The notes below the pieces were generated by a model that was not told the origin of the DNA, searched no databases, and worked only from the letters and a program-made list of their open reading frames with translations. A program made the position numbers and the translations under genes. A DNA stretch of 64,000 nucleotides from Harmonia axyridis. Its lineage: Eukaryota > Arthropoda > Insecta > Coleoptera > Coccinellidae. This document shows positions 21,597-32,097 of this stretch, one piece after another (position 1 is the stretch's first letter; each line of letters opens with the position of its first letter). The stretch is taken from the NCBI RefSeq assembly GCF_914767665.1, contig NC_059504.1, positions 32,829,720 to 32,893,719 of the forward strand, given 5' to 3'.

Positions 21597-22419
21597 ATGA
21601 CTGGCAAGAAGATTTTATGCAAGGGTTGTTCGGAGAATATTACTAAGAAGCATTTCGCCATAAAATGCTCTGGAGAGTGTGGGCAGTGGTTCCATAAAAA
21701 ATGCTCAAAACTATCTGATAAAGAATTTAAAATATATTCAGGTGAACACAGTGAGGAAAAATGGTTATGCGAAAATTGCTCCCAAGAAGACGACAACAGT
21801 GACTCAGATGAGGAAAAGTTCATCAGAACACCCAAAACGAGTGAAACCATGAACTCCAGATGCTCGGACTCCGCAATTAATGAGATATTAAAGCAACTGC
21901 ATCAGATGAATAGTAAGTTCTCTAAATTTGAGGAATCAATTAATCACAATAGCGCCATTCTGGCTGACATGCAAAAATCGATGAATTTCATGAAACAGGA
22001 GAATAAACCCTTAAGAAAGGAAAATGAGTCATTAAAGGCGAGAGTTTTGGTATTGGAAGAGGAGGTGATATCGGTGAAACAAAATGTTGGCAGAGATGAG
22101 TACAAGGAGAGAGCTAATAATGCAATTGTTGTAGGTCTACTAAGCGAAACTATTGCTGAACCTAAAGACAGTATTCTCAAGATATTCAGAAGAGTGAAAT
22201 TGCCTGCTCAACAGGATGATTTTGAGTGCAAAAATAAGAATTCTAATGTCCTATTTAAAGAGTGAAGGAATGAGAAATGAATTGTTGAAGAAGAGAAGAG
22301 AAAAGGGTAGACTGGATTTGGTTGAATGCGGCATTGGAGACAGGAAAGGTAATATTTATATAAACGAAGATTTGTCAACTGATGCGAGGAAACTAAGGGC
22401 TAGAGAGCTACGGAATTGT
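21597..22419 (+). pseudogene. LINE ORF1 (PHD-type finger, coiled coil), fused to EN by deletion
   Basis: Seen: residues 8-61 form a complete PHD-like finger (C8, C11, C24, C28, H33, C36, C58, C61). An acidic linker follows (DDNSDSDEE), and then a heptad-rich coiled coil at about residues 95-170 (HQMNSKFSKFEES, ENESLKARVLVLEEEV). Then comes ANNAIVVGLLSE. The first frame stops at 22265. A second frame (22216-22524) continues with EGMRNELLKKRREKG and YINEDLSTDARKL, the typical ORF1 C-terminal block, and runs straight into the endonuclease. A frameshift near 22240 and a deletion at the junction explain this. ORF1 binds element RNA as a nucleic-acid chaperone. Unlike the ORF1 at 9399, all zinc ligands are kept. 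Confidence 0.75.
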
Positions 22420-23000
22420 GGATGGAAATACGGTAATTTGGATGTCGTTGGAGTTTCTGAAACTTGGCTAGATAAGCAATTAGATTTAGGTTTGGTTAAT
22501 TTGGTAGGATATTCTTTAGTTTGACAAGATCGGTCAGGTCGTTGGCCTTCATATTAGGAATTGTTTTCAATATGAAATGATCAATAATGAATTCACAAAA
22601 CATGATAATTTCGAACAAGTATGGGTGAAAATAAAATATTTCAAGACTATCTTTATTATAGGTTGCATTTAATTTCAAATTAAAATGCAATTTTAAAATC
22701 AATTTCAAATATCAGGATTTTTTGCCTGATTTTGAGGACGTTATAATATCTACAAATTTAATATCTGATAATATATTTTGTATGGGTGATTTTAATGTTG
22801 ATTATTCGAAGTATTCTGACAAGAAAGTAGTTGAGCTCAACACTTTATTGGATTCTTTTGGTCTAGTTCAGATAATCAGTAGCCCAACACGAATAACAGC
22901 ATAACTAGCAGTCTTTAGGATCTAATAATAGTTTCAAGTTCGATTGGTGTTAATCAGGCTGACACAATTTCAGCCCCTTTAGATACCGACCATAAATGTG
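22420..23000 (+). pseudogene. LINE ORF2 endonuclease (APE-type) remnant
   Basis: In pieces, the sequence gives NLDVVGVSETWLDKQL (22435-22480, the SETWL block), QDRSGR, FEQVWVKIK, then DNIFCMGDFNVDYSKYSDKK (22758-22820, the GDFN catalytic block) and QIISSPTRIT (22872-22900). It ends with PLDTDHKCV (22980-23000), the SDH-like block in which S is replaced by T. These are the ordered motifs of an APE-type endonuclease that nicks the target DNA. Stops and small deletions interrupt it; the N-terminal catalytic Asn block is absent. Confidence 0.75.
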
Positions 23001-23289
23001 TCTTTTGTGTTCTATCGATGCCTAAAATAGAAAGTAATTTAAAGTTCATTGAAATCAGAAATTTAGATAACATAGATGCTCAGCAGTTCAACTATGGCGC
23101 AATATCTATGACTGTACAGATATTGATGCCAAAATTCATTTCATTAATGAGAATATTATAACATTTTTAGATTTGCATGCGCCAAAAAGGTTGATAAGAA
23201 TCACTAAAAAAAATCCTCAACCCTGGTTGAAAAATGTAATGTAATTTGCCATTTATTGCCCATGCAATAAACTTTTGCCTTCATAATTC

Positions 23290-24185
23290 GGTATTTTCTA
23301 GCATATGGAAAAAGGCTGTGGTGACCCTGGTTCCAAAAAAAAAACAACCCAGAAGAGTTCAAAGATCTTAGACCTATCAGCGTCTTACCGTGTATCTCAA
23401 AGTTTCTGGAGCGGCCGATGTACACTCAATTATTAGAACATGTCGAAATTAATAACTTACTGCCCTCAACTCAGTCAGGATTTCGTAAAAATCATAGTTG
23501 CACAACAGCCCTGTCTAATGTTCGCGATAACATTTTTAGGAAGGTTGATAATTCTGAAGTTATGCTGTTAGGAAGGGCTCAATACCATGCGGACGATACA
23601 CAAATATTCGTGTCGTGTCCAGCGAGTTCCTTTGGTCAATTTAATGGACTGCTAAACGAAGATCTCGAGCGTTTTAGGGATATATCGTTAAAACACCATC
23701 TTATGCTTAACCCTAACAAATGTGTTGTTATGATCTTTGGTCCAAAAAATGCAATAGATATGATTAAAAATTATGTTAAATTAAAAATTGATAACGAAGT
23801 ATTGGAAATTGAAAACAATGTTAAAAGCTTAGGTATTGTGTTTGAACCATCAATGAGATTTTCTAAGCACATCTCGAATTGCATTCAAAAAGCTTAAGTT
23901 CGTTTAAAGTTGCTATATTCTTATCGGCACGAATTGGATGTTGAAGTGAAGAAATTGTTATGTGACTCTCTCGTGCTCTCTGTGTTCAGCCATGGCGATA
24001 CAATTTATGCTAACTGCTTAACACAATATGATATATATTCATAGAACTACATTTTTTCAGCGAAGTTTTTCCTACAATATCGTCCGAGTATATAATAGAC
24101 TTCCGGATACCAAATCCCTCAATCCATCTTTATTTAAAGCAAAACTCTTCAAGCATTATTTTGGATTGCATAATAATTAAGTCAT
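23290..24185 (+). pseudogene. LINE ORF2 reverse transcriptase remnant
   Basis: The frames give VTLVPKK, FKDLRPISVLPCISKFLE, LLPSTQSGFRKNHSCTTAL (23458-23515) and then, after an internal loss, QYHADDTQIFVSC (23580-23620, motif C with ADD). LNPNKCVVMIFG and SLGIVFEPSMRFSKHISNCI follow. The C-terminus reads RPSIYNRLPDTKS...LFKAKLFKHYFG (24080-24170) in another frame. RT motifs A and B, about 70 residues, have been deleted between SEVMLL and GRAQYHADD. Therefore inactive. Confidence 0.8.
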
Positions 24186-24656
24186 TTGTTGTTATCATTT
24201 GATTATAAAAAAATTCTTGTTTTTTTTTTTCTGTTGTTTCTTCAATTTCAATTCATTTTTAGTTTCAATGTAAGCAACCGTCTGTGTAAATACATAGGTT
24301 AAGTAGAGCAGGATTAAGCTATATCCTTATAGAATTATAGATGCTCAAGCCTGGACTTCGCCTTTTTTCTAAATGAAGATATGACTATAATAAATGTTCC
24401 TCTTTGTAAATAAAGTCATTATTATTATTATTATTATTATGTTCCTTGTTTCATTTGGTAGATGATTGTATAATAATCGGCATCTGTATTCTGCTTGTTG
24501 TTGCGTTGTTCTTAGTCTATATTTGGGATAGTTATAAGTCTTTGTTCTCGTTTCATATCTTTCTTTCAGATTCTTGTATTGTTCAAATAATTCATTGTTC
24601 CTATGTATAAATAGAATGCATTCATCTATGTATAAGCCGTATAATGTTAATATCCT

Positions 24657-25067
24657 CTTCTCTAATTCTGTGGTTATTCCGTTCATTCTTCCACATCTTG
24701 TAGAACAAAATCGTGCGAGAATATATCAGAAACGCACAGTTTTCATGGTTATATTTTATTATTCTATGTTGGCACTCCGAACTTTCCGCTACGGCTTTAT
24801 CTGTCAATTCATCAAATTGCCTTAAAGAAATCAGTTCTGCCAACCAACATTTTTCAATGCAAAAATCACTAAATTATATTTATGGAAATATTTCATTAAT
24901 TTCAATGAAAATGCAATGAATTAGAGAAAATAATGTATAATACTCGTACAGAAGGCTCATTCTACCACTCGTTCATTCCAAAACTCGCCACTTCGTGGCT
25001 CGTTTTTGAATTTTGAACTCGTGGAAGAATATCAATGCCTTCTGCACTTGTATTATAATTAACTATT
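24657..25067. mobile_element. Insert in copy B (composite, contains a palindromic MITE)
   Basis: Defined by comparison: copy A reads AATATCCTATTTTGTCGG where copy B has ~410 extra bases between AATATCCT and ATTCTGTCGG. Its left part (24657-24930) begins with CTTCTCTAATTC and ends with GAATTAGAGAAAA, an inverted pair of about 10 bp. The right part is the 122 bp MITE at 24936-25057. No transposase is encoded. Confidence 0.65.
24936..25057. mobile_element. Short palindromic MITE, copy 1
   Basis: 122 bp. Left end TATAATACTCGTACAGAAGG; the right end in reverse complement is TATAATACAAGTGCAGAAGG. Internal AGAATATCAATGCC and CACTCGTTCATT blocks are shared with the 85 bp copy at 59976-60060, which lies in the opposite orientation and lacks the central ~40 bp. 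Non-autonomous; superfamily unassigned. Confidence 0.65.
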
Positions 25068-25178
25068 CTGTCGGAAAAATCCCCTACATGATTGGTTGTA
25101 CTTCAAGCTGCATATTATCCTCACAGTTATTTTTTTGGAAGCTGAAAAGAGATTGCATGTTTCCAGATCCGTAAAATA

Positions 25179-25442
25179 TCAGATATTGATGATGATATTG
25201 TTAATTATGATAAATATGAAATCTTAGATTTATTGGATTATATGATTGGTAACCCTGTTTTCTGTGTAAAGACAATGACATTGACAAATAATTTCATGAT
25301 TATTATTAAGACTAAGTGTGTAGAGTACGTATGACAACGCAGATAATAGCTGTAAAATAAAACGTGTATCAAAGTATAAAGAATAGAAAATATAGTAAAA
25401 ACTAAATTAAACCTTTCATTTAATTATTCCACGACTCCAACA
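25179..25442. mobile_element. Second insert in copy B, unclassified
   Basis: Copy A is continuous from AAAATATCAG to ATATCTTAATTTTGACTC, whereas copy B has ~260 bp in between. The insert is AT-rich and non-coding, and has no evident inverted ends or A-tail. A SINE-like or MITE-like origin cannot be decided from one copy. Confidence 0.5.
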
Positions 25443-26390
25443 CATATCTTAATTTTGACTCTATCATTTCATAATATACGGTTTTCGTTAGTTCAGCATT
25501 TAGGTATTTAGTTACTCTGAATGCATACAATGATGATGCCATTTTGTCTTCTAAGTTTCCTATATGTGTTTTCCATTTCATATCACCATCAGTGTGTATA
25601 CCTAGAAATTTTGTATGTTCTGATATCTTGAATTCTTGATTTTTTATGTTAATTTTCCCAGGATTTTCTATATTGGAATGTATTGGATGGAATAATATCA
25701 TCTTGTTTTCCGTTTTGTTGAGTATTAAGTTGTTATTCTCTAACCATTCTTCAGTGTAGTGCATTATGTTCTCAGTTAGACTTTTGAGATCAGGCCATAA
25801 TGGTTGTACTGCTAGGAGGTTTGTATCATCTACATAGTAAACATTTGTTATTTCTTTCCGGTTCTCGATAAGAGAAATATGACCAAAGTCGTTAATATAA
25901 ATTAGAAACATTACTGTCCCTGCTACGCTGCCTTGTGGTATCCCCATCTTGATTTGCTGTTCTTCAGATTTAATATCTGATCCATTTATCCGAATTTTTA
26001 CCTGTTGCGTACGTCCATAGAAATAGGATTTAATCCATCTTAATGAGTTTCCCTGTATTCCATAGTGCTCTAGTCTTTGGTAATGGATTTCTGGGTCAAG
26101 ACAATCATATGCTTTGGACAGGTCCAGAAACATTCCCAATGCCAGAAATATGAAACGGTTCCTTTATTGAAGTCATCAATTTCCTTGGATTAGTTCAAAT
26201 GTACATACCACAGGTAATACCTCAAGGTTCACCGTTCGACTCCCAACAGAGATTCATCAAAATTACAAATGAAATTTTTTTTGTGATACCTTTATATTAC
26301 CATCTAGCATACTTATATCTGGCTTTAATGGAGGAACCGTTTGATATTTTTCAATCCTGTTTTCATGTTCATGTTATGTCTAAAAAATGA

Positions 26391-28036
26391 GACAATAATC
26401 TTTCTCCCTAAAATATTTTCAAATCTCTACAACTTCCGATGATACCGGAAACATACTACTACTTATTTATTGGAAATAGCTCACCCAGTATATTATTGCA
26501 TAATTAGATAGCTTTTTTGATGACAATTTCAGCAATATGGCTAATTTTGGTTGAAAAAATGGTGGCGAAGGGGAATCTCGCTTTTTTTTTAATATTTCTG
26601 CAGAAATTTTTTTTCGAAAAAACCTTTTTCATTTTCGATTCTGCGAATACGTAGTATTGTAAAACTGTTTACAGTTTGGATAAAAAATGTACAGGGTATT
26701 TATAAGAAGATCATGTACTTGGACAATTCAAATTTATCAAAACTCAAGATTTTCTAATTGGAACCTAAATTTTTTCATTATTTGAATCGATTCTACGTAC
26801 AAAAATAAGGAGGTAACTTAAGCAAACCCTATACCTAAAATGAATACTTCAAGAATTATCGAGGGAGAACTTCAAATGAGTAAAAACTACAATTTCTGTG
26901 TGGAGTAGTCTGTGGCTTCCGGAAAACTCAGAAAAAAACTAAAATTAGATGTTTGGATAATTAAATTTTACATAGAATTTTAGTCACAGTCACAGACTAC
27001 TCCACACAGTTAGAAGTTGCGGTTTTTCCTGATTGAAAGTTCTTCCTCGATAACTCTTTAACAATTCATTTTAGCTATAGGGTTTTCTTAAGTCACCCTC
27101 ATTTTTTTATACGTAGAATAGAGTGAAATAATGAAAAATATAGGTTCTAATTTGAAAATCTTGAGTTTTGTCGAATTTGTTCAAAATTTTTTGATAAACA
27201 CCAAGTACTTTTTTCGCCCAAACCGCGAACAGCTTTATAATACAACGTATTTGACAATCGAAAATGATAAAGGGTTTTTCGGCAACCGTCCGGGAAGTGC
27301 TTACTTACGCTTTTTCTCTGAGAAAGTAGCATTTCCCGGTCTAGTCCGGAAAGTACGTACTTCCCAGACTAGGCCGGAAAAGAATCACGTAATTTGTGGC
27401 ATTGTGAATATGAAAATTTTGGTAGGTATATTTTTAATAAATGCAGTTGATCATTACCATAGCAACCGAGAAAACGGCTGACAGTTCATATGAAATTAGT
27501 TGTCAACAATTTGCATGTTTTTTGATCGCAATCGCAATAAAAGATGGAAAGCAGCAGATATAGTGTTATTCTACACGGTTGCCGAAAAAATATTGTACGC
27601 AACACGCCCGAAAATGGTTTTTTTGGACTCACAGACTCCCAGCCTGGAATTTTATCTATTCGTCCAAAAAAACCCTCTTTTCCGGACTTCTTACGTGAAT
27701 TACTATTTCTGCAGAAATATTCGAAAAATGTGAATACTCGTCGCCACCATTTTTTTTTTCATAAGAATCACATTAACTCATGAATCGTTGAGTTTTTACA
27801 AAAGGCATATAGCTGGAGTTGTCATCAAAAAAGCTATCTAATGATGCAATAATATAGTAGATGTGCCATTTGAAATAAGGAATTAGTAGTCTGTTTTCGA
27901 TAAGTTATAAAGACTGAAAATATTTTAGGGAGAAGGATCATTGTCTCAAACCACCACATGCAAATGTTCAGCACAAAATTGTGATCAGTTTTCCATAAAC
28001 TCCTAATAGGCCATCGCGGTTAATCACCCTGTATAT
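26391..28036. mobile_element. Foldback element (CCGCGATGGCC family) with a nested insert
   Basis: Arms: the left one (26391-26921, starting TGAGACAATAATCTTTCTCC) pairs with right-hand sequence ending near 27935. The fold centre is about 26955, where TGTGTGGAGTAGTCTGTG faces its complement. The true right terminus is at about 28010-28036 (reverse complement TATACAGGGTGATTAACCGC). The same terminus occurs at 34881. The left terminus is lost. The right arm is longer because ~500 bp (about 27165-27690) is inserted in it; that insert holds an imperfect palindrome at 27333-27380 centred on GTACGTAC. Frames here are not genes. Confidence 0.7.
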
Positions 28037-28079
28037 ATTTGTTCAATTTATGAATACCGTACAATCTTTCTTCCTTATT

Positions 28080-28330
28080 CAAGTTTCAAGTTGCTGTGCA
28101 AGGAAACGGAATTTACGGTTTTCAGTTCAAAAGCTATCCCACTCGATAACAGACTTGGTCCATTCAAATTGTTTCTCGAAAACATCGTCCATCATTGTTG
28201 AGTATAGTTCATTACAACATTCGGGGTTCTTTCCCAATGCACATTCAATATGTACCATGCCTGTTTGGTGAGCGGATGAATTGGCAGAAGATATATATCT
28301 TCTAGCCAGAAACGTATCGATTCTTCAGTT
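28080..28330 (-). pseudogene. Possible coding remnant, unrecognised
   Basis: A minus-strand frame from about 28330 to 28130 is open and reads RYISSANSSAHQTGMVHIEC, then ALGKNPECCNELYSTMMDDV and FEKQFEWTKSVIEWDSF, before a stop. The composition is protein-like, with several Cys, Trp and charged residues. A neighbouring frame just upstream (SPNAQHFLKPSCSGFWELKN) may be the same gene after a frameshift. I do not recognise the family. Either a decayed transposon gene or an exon of an unidentified gene. Confidence 0.3.
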
Positions 28331-28339
28331 CCCAGAAAC

Positions 28340-30060
28340 CGGAACAAGAGGGTTTCAGGAAATGCTGAGCGTTTGGGGAATCCGCTCGAACATTTACGAG
28401 AAACTTTTACGAGCTGCTATCTCCACCTTGTGCAATAAAAGGCAATCATAACACACCTTGACATTTAGAGTCAATTCAACGTACAATTTAGTGGAGCACA
28501 TAGGCAGTTATTTGGGAGCATAATTCATTTATTTACACCTCGACTCGTAAGGTTATTTGAAAAGCTAAGTTTCTTCAGATATTATAGATTGTTATCTCTT
28601 TCAGTGAATTATCTATTAAGGCATCCTGCAATCAGTCCATTATATTTGGATCTGTTTAGAAATAGTTACGGCATCGGTAGTTTCTAAAGAGTTTACAGGT
28701 GTATCAAGTAATCAATTGAGTTCTTGAGTCTTTGATGGCAAAACATAAAAAGTTATTACTTACCACAATCAACCTCAATACAGCAAAGAAGGATGAGCTG
28801 TGAAATGTACAGGCAAGAAGTCTGACTCCTATTTATTATAGCAAACCTATTTTCGACTTTATTGATGCTTAATATAAATGTCAATGGTCAGGAAAAGATG
28901 TCAACCATCTGATGAAATTTCAAATGAGTGTGGTAAATTTTTTTACTTAAAATTTTTCAGCTCTGAACGATATTAGGAAATGAAATTTTTCTATCAGAAT
29001 CGATCTATCGATCCCAGTGTTGAAGCGGTTTCTTTCAGAAAAGAGTGATAAGATGTCTGGCTGGCATTGAGTAGAGAGTCTTGTAGACCATTTTTCAAAA
29101 CTCTGACTATCCTTACGTTACCCTTAGTTTTCATTTTGGAATTGGCCACTTAAGTGCCAGGAATAGTGATTGTCACCAGTATTTCATTCAATATCGAACT
29201 TATTTCATCATTCCTGCATTCAGATTTAGGATAGAACGGCAATTACCTATTTTTTTTTAATGAAAGATAATAAATTTTCATTTAAACAAATGAAACTGTG
29301 TTATCCATTTTATTTTAAAGGCTATAAAAACATCTTTCTACAGCCGATTAGAATTTTTGTGATGAGATGTTCTTTTTAGCAATTTCTTTTTTGGATGAAC
29401 TGATGGAATTTTTCCACAATGTATTGTGACCATTTGAAGAAAAGCTATTGTGTGATGACTGCAACCCCCTAAAATCTTAAACAGGAAGGGTGTTGAGTGA
29501 CACTTTTTTTTGAGGATAATTCGATTGCTTCTTCAGAAATGCTATACACTTGACTTTTTTCGTTAGTAATTTCAAAACATTTAAAAAAGTTAGCTATTTT
29601 CAAATTCAGCCCTTCTTCCTCTTAGTGCGGCGCTCATCCAGCCGAACTGAGGCCCAGTAGCCCATTGTTCATCCGAATCGTTCTGGAGAGACTCAGATCC
29701 TCAGACACGTAGACAGAAATGTCGCGTACCTGGCAGGAGTGGTCAGGAAAAAAAAAATCTAAAGGCATCAAGTTTGGGGAGCATAGTGCCTATTCAATCT
29801 GCTCTTTCAAGCAATCCATTTCTCTTGAAAATGATACGGCCATCGGGTTACCTTCAAAGCAAGGTGTTACTCAACCTTCATTCTCATTTAATATTTTAAG
29901 GGTTGCTGTCAGCACGTTCACATAATTGATACAAATTGATTGGAACCAAACTTATAAAATATTCAATTTCCCTAAGAACCAAAGTTTCCCTATTTCTGTA
30001 TTTTTTTATTACAGATGATAGGGTAGTACAATGTGGATATGAAACCTGAAGGCAAATTTA
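28340..30060. other. No gene seen
   Basis: Mostly AT-rich and non-coding. A slightly GC-richer patch at 29620-29720 precedes a 68-codon plus frame (29719-29925) with no recognisable domain. No element ends found. Confidence 0.35.
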
Positions 30061-30246
30061 TATCATACTGCAAAAATAAATCCATTATTTTTCCAATAGA
30101 TGGCTTTAATTGTCTGGATCTAGCTACGTAAAAGTCCGATCGGGTTCCACTAGATGGCGGTAAAAAGATGGGATTTCGTATTGGAAAAACTTTTCGTGGA
30201 GTTTTGTGATTATTTGACTAAGTTTAGTTTCAACGCGCGTAAAACA

Positions 30247-30425
30247 TGACACTAGCAGAGATTTTTCTTCGATAAATTGTTTATGATCCTGATACTGTAA
30301 CAATTAATCAGGCTCAATTTTGGTTTCGTCGATTCCGATAATTTCGAAGTCGAAGATGCACCACGCTGTGGAAAGGAAAATGTCGATAAAATCATGGATA
30401 TTGTCGAGTCTGACCGTCATCTAAG
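30247..30425 (+). pseudogene. Mariner transposase, N-terminal fragment
   Basis: The frame reads TVTINQAQFWFRRFR and then NFEVEDAPRCGKENVDKIMD, followed by IVESDRHLS. This is the helix-turn-helix DNA-binding region of mariner transposases, with the conserved WF.RF and DAPR.G segments. Upstream stops and a lost linker Gly show decay. It ends exactly at the invading element at 30426. Confidence 0.75.
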
Positions 30426-30541
30426 CACGGTTTGGCTTGATATTCAAGCTACTTGACTTGGGCTTGACTCAAAATCAACTCAAGTACAAGTCAAGTAGTT
30501 GTTTTTCAATATCAAGTCAAGTATTTATTTATCAAGTAGGT

Positions 30542-31909
30542 CCTCCTCAGTCCTTTCTCCTACGTAAGGAGATGGTGACGTCATGACGTTTGTTCGACTG
30601 TGATCGACCATTCGTCTCTATTCTGAGCTCTGTGAGAAGCCTCCGGAAGGGAAAGTCCTGTAAAAGTTTTTATTTGATCAGACCACCGTGAAGGAGATCT
30701 GCCTCTTGTTCGTCGACCCTCAACTTTCCCTCCAATAATCAGTCTCTCCATTCCTTCCTTTCTCCTGGTGATGTGACCAAAGTACCTCAGAATATTTCTG
30801 TTAATTTTCGTGATGAGTCTGGTATCAATTTTTAGTTCTTGAAGGACAGACTCATTTGTGCGTCGTGCTGTCCACGGGATTCGCAATAACCTCCTGTAGA
30901 CCCACATTTCGAAAGCGTTAATCCTCTTTGCATCCGCTTTCTTGATGGTCCGTGTTTCACAGGCATATGTTGCAACGGAAAAGATTAATGCACCCGCCAG
31001 GCCAGACGAAGTTTTGTGTTTTTAGTTATGTCGGTGTCCTTCCAAATTTTCACCAGTTTAACCGTTGCTGTCCTAGCCATCGCAATCCGCCGCTGTATTT
31101 CTCCTTCACATCCGCCTTTTTTTGATATGATTATAGTTAAAAGTATTTACCTCCTCTGGTTGATTGTTTTCAGCTCGGTCGACTATCATAACTTTTATTT
31201 TTTTAGTATTGATTTTCAATCCCTATTGTTGACACTTATGATGTTAAGTTTTTGCATCATCTGTTCGAGTTGTTCTTCAGATGCAGCTAATATCAGGGTG
31301 TCGTCTGCGTACCTAAGGTTCTTGATTCTGCGTCCTCCCACTGTTATTCCTCCACTCCAGTATTCTTAAACAGTCCTCATAATGTATTCACTGTATATAT
31401 TGAACAGCAGTGGTGACACAATATATTCTTGGCGGACTCCAGCCCCCAGCTTGAACTGATTCGAGTATGTATTATTTATTCGTACCTTGGTCATGTTGTT
31501 TCCATGCAAGGCTTTTAGGAGCCAGCTAAGATGATGTGGAACACTCATTTCTTTCATTATTCCCCACATTCTACTCCAATTTACGCAGTCAAACCCTTTG
31601 GTATAATCTACGAAGCATAGGTAAACTTTCACGTTTAATTCACCCGATTTCTCGATAATTTGGCGGATATTCAAGATTTGCTCACGGGTGCCCTTTCCAG
31701 GGACAAATCCAGTCTGCTCTTCCGAGATCTGTGGTAATAGAAACACATTGTTCAGTCTCTCATTGATGATAATGAGGAGTTCTTTACTTGCATGCGATAC
31801 GAGAGCTATCGTTCTGTAATTATTGCAGTCTGTTGGGCTGCCTCTTTTGTAGATTGGAACAAACATAGATCTACACCCGTCCGTGGGCCAAACTCCTGTG
31901 TTCCATATT
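30542..31909 (-). mobile_element. RTE-like retrotransposon, 5'-truncated, with 10 bp TSD
   Basis: The insertion is bounded by TCAAGTAGGT at 30532-30541 and the identical TCAAGTAGGT at 31910-31919. The element runs on the minus strand from the start of the reverse transcriptase to a short 3' end lacking a long A-tail. Its sharp target-site duplication makes it the youngest layer of this nest. Confidence 0.85.
30581..31890 (-). pseudogene. RTE-like reverse transcriptase and C-terminal domain
   Basis: ORF2 makes the reverse transcriptase that copies element RNA at the nicked target. Seen, in minus-strand order: WPTDGCRSMFVPIYKRG, NYRTIALVSHASK, GFVPGKGTREQ, motif A FVDYTKGFDCVNW and motif B GVRQEYIVSPLLFNIYSEYI (31866-31366, one open frame). 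Next, in a second frame, LRYADDTLILAASEEQ with YADD at 31300-31311. Then the C-terminal frame (30907-30581) with RRLLRIPWTARRTNESVL, ILRYFGHITRR and RGRSPSRWSDQIKTF. The G expected in the motif B RQG triad is E. Frameshifts between 31366 and 30907 inactivate it. The endonuclease and all sequence 5' of the reverse transcriptase are missing. Confidence 0.88.
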
Positions 31910-32097
31910 TCAAGTAGGTACTTGACTTGATATTCAAGCTACTTGACTTGGGTTTGACTTGAAATCAACTCAAGTTCAAGTCAAGTAGTAGTTTTCCATT
32001 GTCAAGTCAAAAATTTATTTATCAATTACTTGAATTGAACTTGAGTTGATTTTAAGTCAAGTATGTAGCTTGAAGGTCAAGTCAAGCCGTGAATTCC

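Larger units (their letters stand above)
21140..24440 (+). mobile_element. CR1/Jockey-like LINE, both ORFs present but decayed
   Basis: The copy runs from the structured leader (21140) through ORF1 (from 21597), endonuclease and reverse transcriptase remnants to an (ATT)n tail at 24418-24440. It is the most complete two-ORF LINE in the window, but internal deletions fuse ORF1 to the endonuclease and remove the middle of the reverse transcriptase. The tail abuts the minus-strand Jockey-like copy B. The left flank is also an (AAT)n run, so the target may have been a microsatellite. Confidence 0.7.
24441..26144 (-). pseudogene. Jockey-like retrotransposon, copy B, with later inserts
   Basis: Closely similar to copy A at 18360-19875. 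The main frame (26139-25420) contains LDLSKAYDCLDPEI (motif A), GIPQGSVAGTVMFLIYINDF (motif B), YYVDDTNLLAV (motif C) and LNKTENKMILF, and extends to VTKYLNAELTKTVYYEMIESKLR. Copy B is 5'-truncated at motif A and its 3' end is cut at 24441 by the (ATT)n tail of the plus-strand LINE. Compared with copy A it contains two extra segments (24657-25067 and 25179-25442) that are absent at the homologous points. The reverse transcriptase block is otherwise uninterrupted for ~240 codons, so this copy is relatively young. Confidence 0.85.
30426..32091. mobile_element. Palindromic CAAGTCAAG-rich element, unclassified
   Basis: Termini: CACGGTTTGGCTTGATATTC at 30426 and, in reverse complement, CACGGCTTGACTTGACCTTC at 32091. 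The interior is built of dense direct and inverted CAAGTCAAG/CTTGACTTG words arranged in ~110 bp units. The right part repeats the left unit directly and then in inverted orientation. An RTE element (30542-31909) interrupts it. The mariner around it has lost sequence at the junction, so no target-site duplication can be read. No coding capacity of its own; a foldback or MITE-like class is inferred. Confidence 0.6.

Noticed and set aside
24369..24686. 105-codon minus frame
   Set aside because: It is a chimera of retrotransposon copy B and the (ATT)n tail of the neighbouring LINE (poly-Ile run).
26199..26390. Reverse transcriptase fragment suggested by a VIPQGSP run
   Set aside because: Only seven residues match and the surrounding frame shows no other RT block.
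27131..27783. Three plus-strand frames of 77 to 116 codons
   Set aside because: They lie in the foldback arm and its insert, have no domain, and overlap each other in different frames.
31016..31369. 117-codon plus frame with hydrophobic stretches
   Set aside because: It is the antisense of the RTE reverse transcriptase, whose YADD motif lies here on the minus strand.
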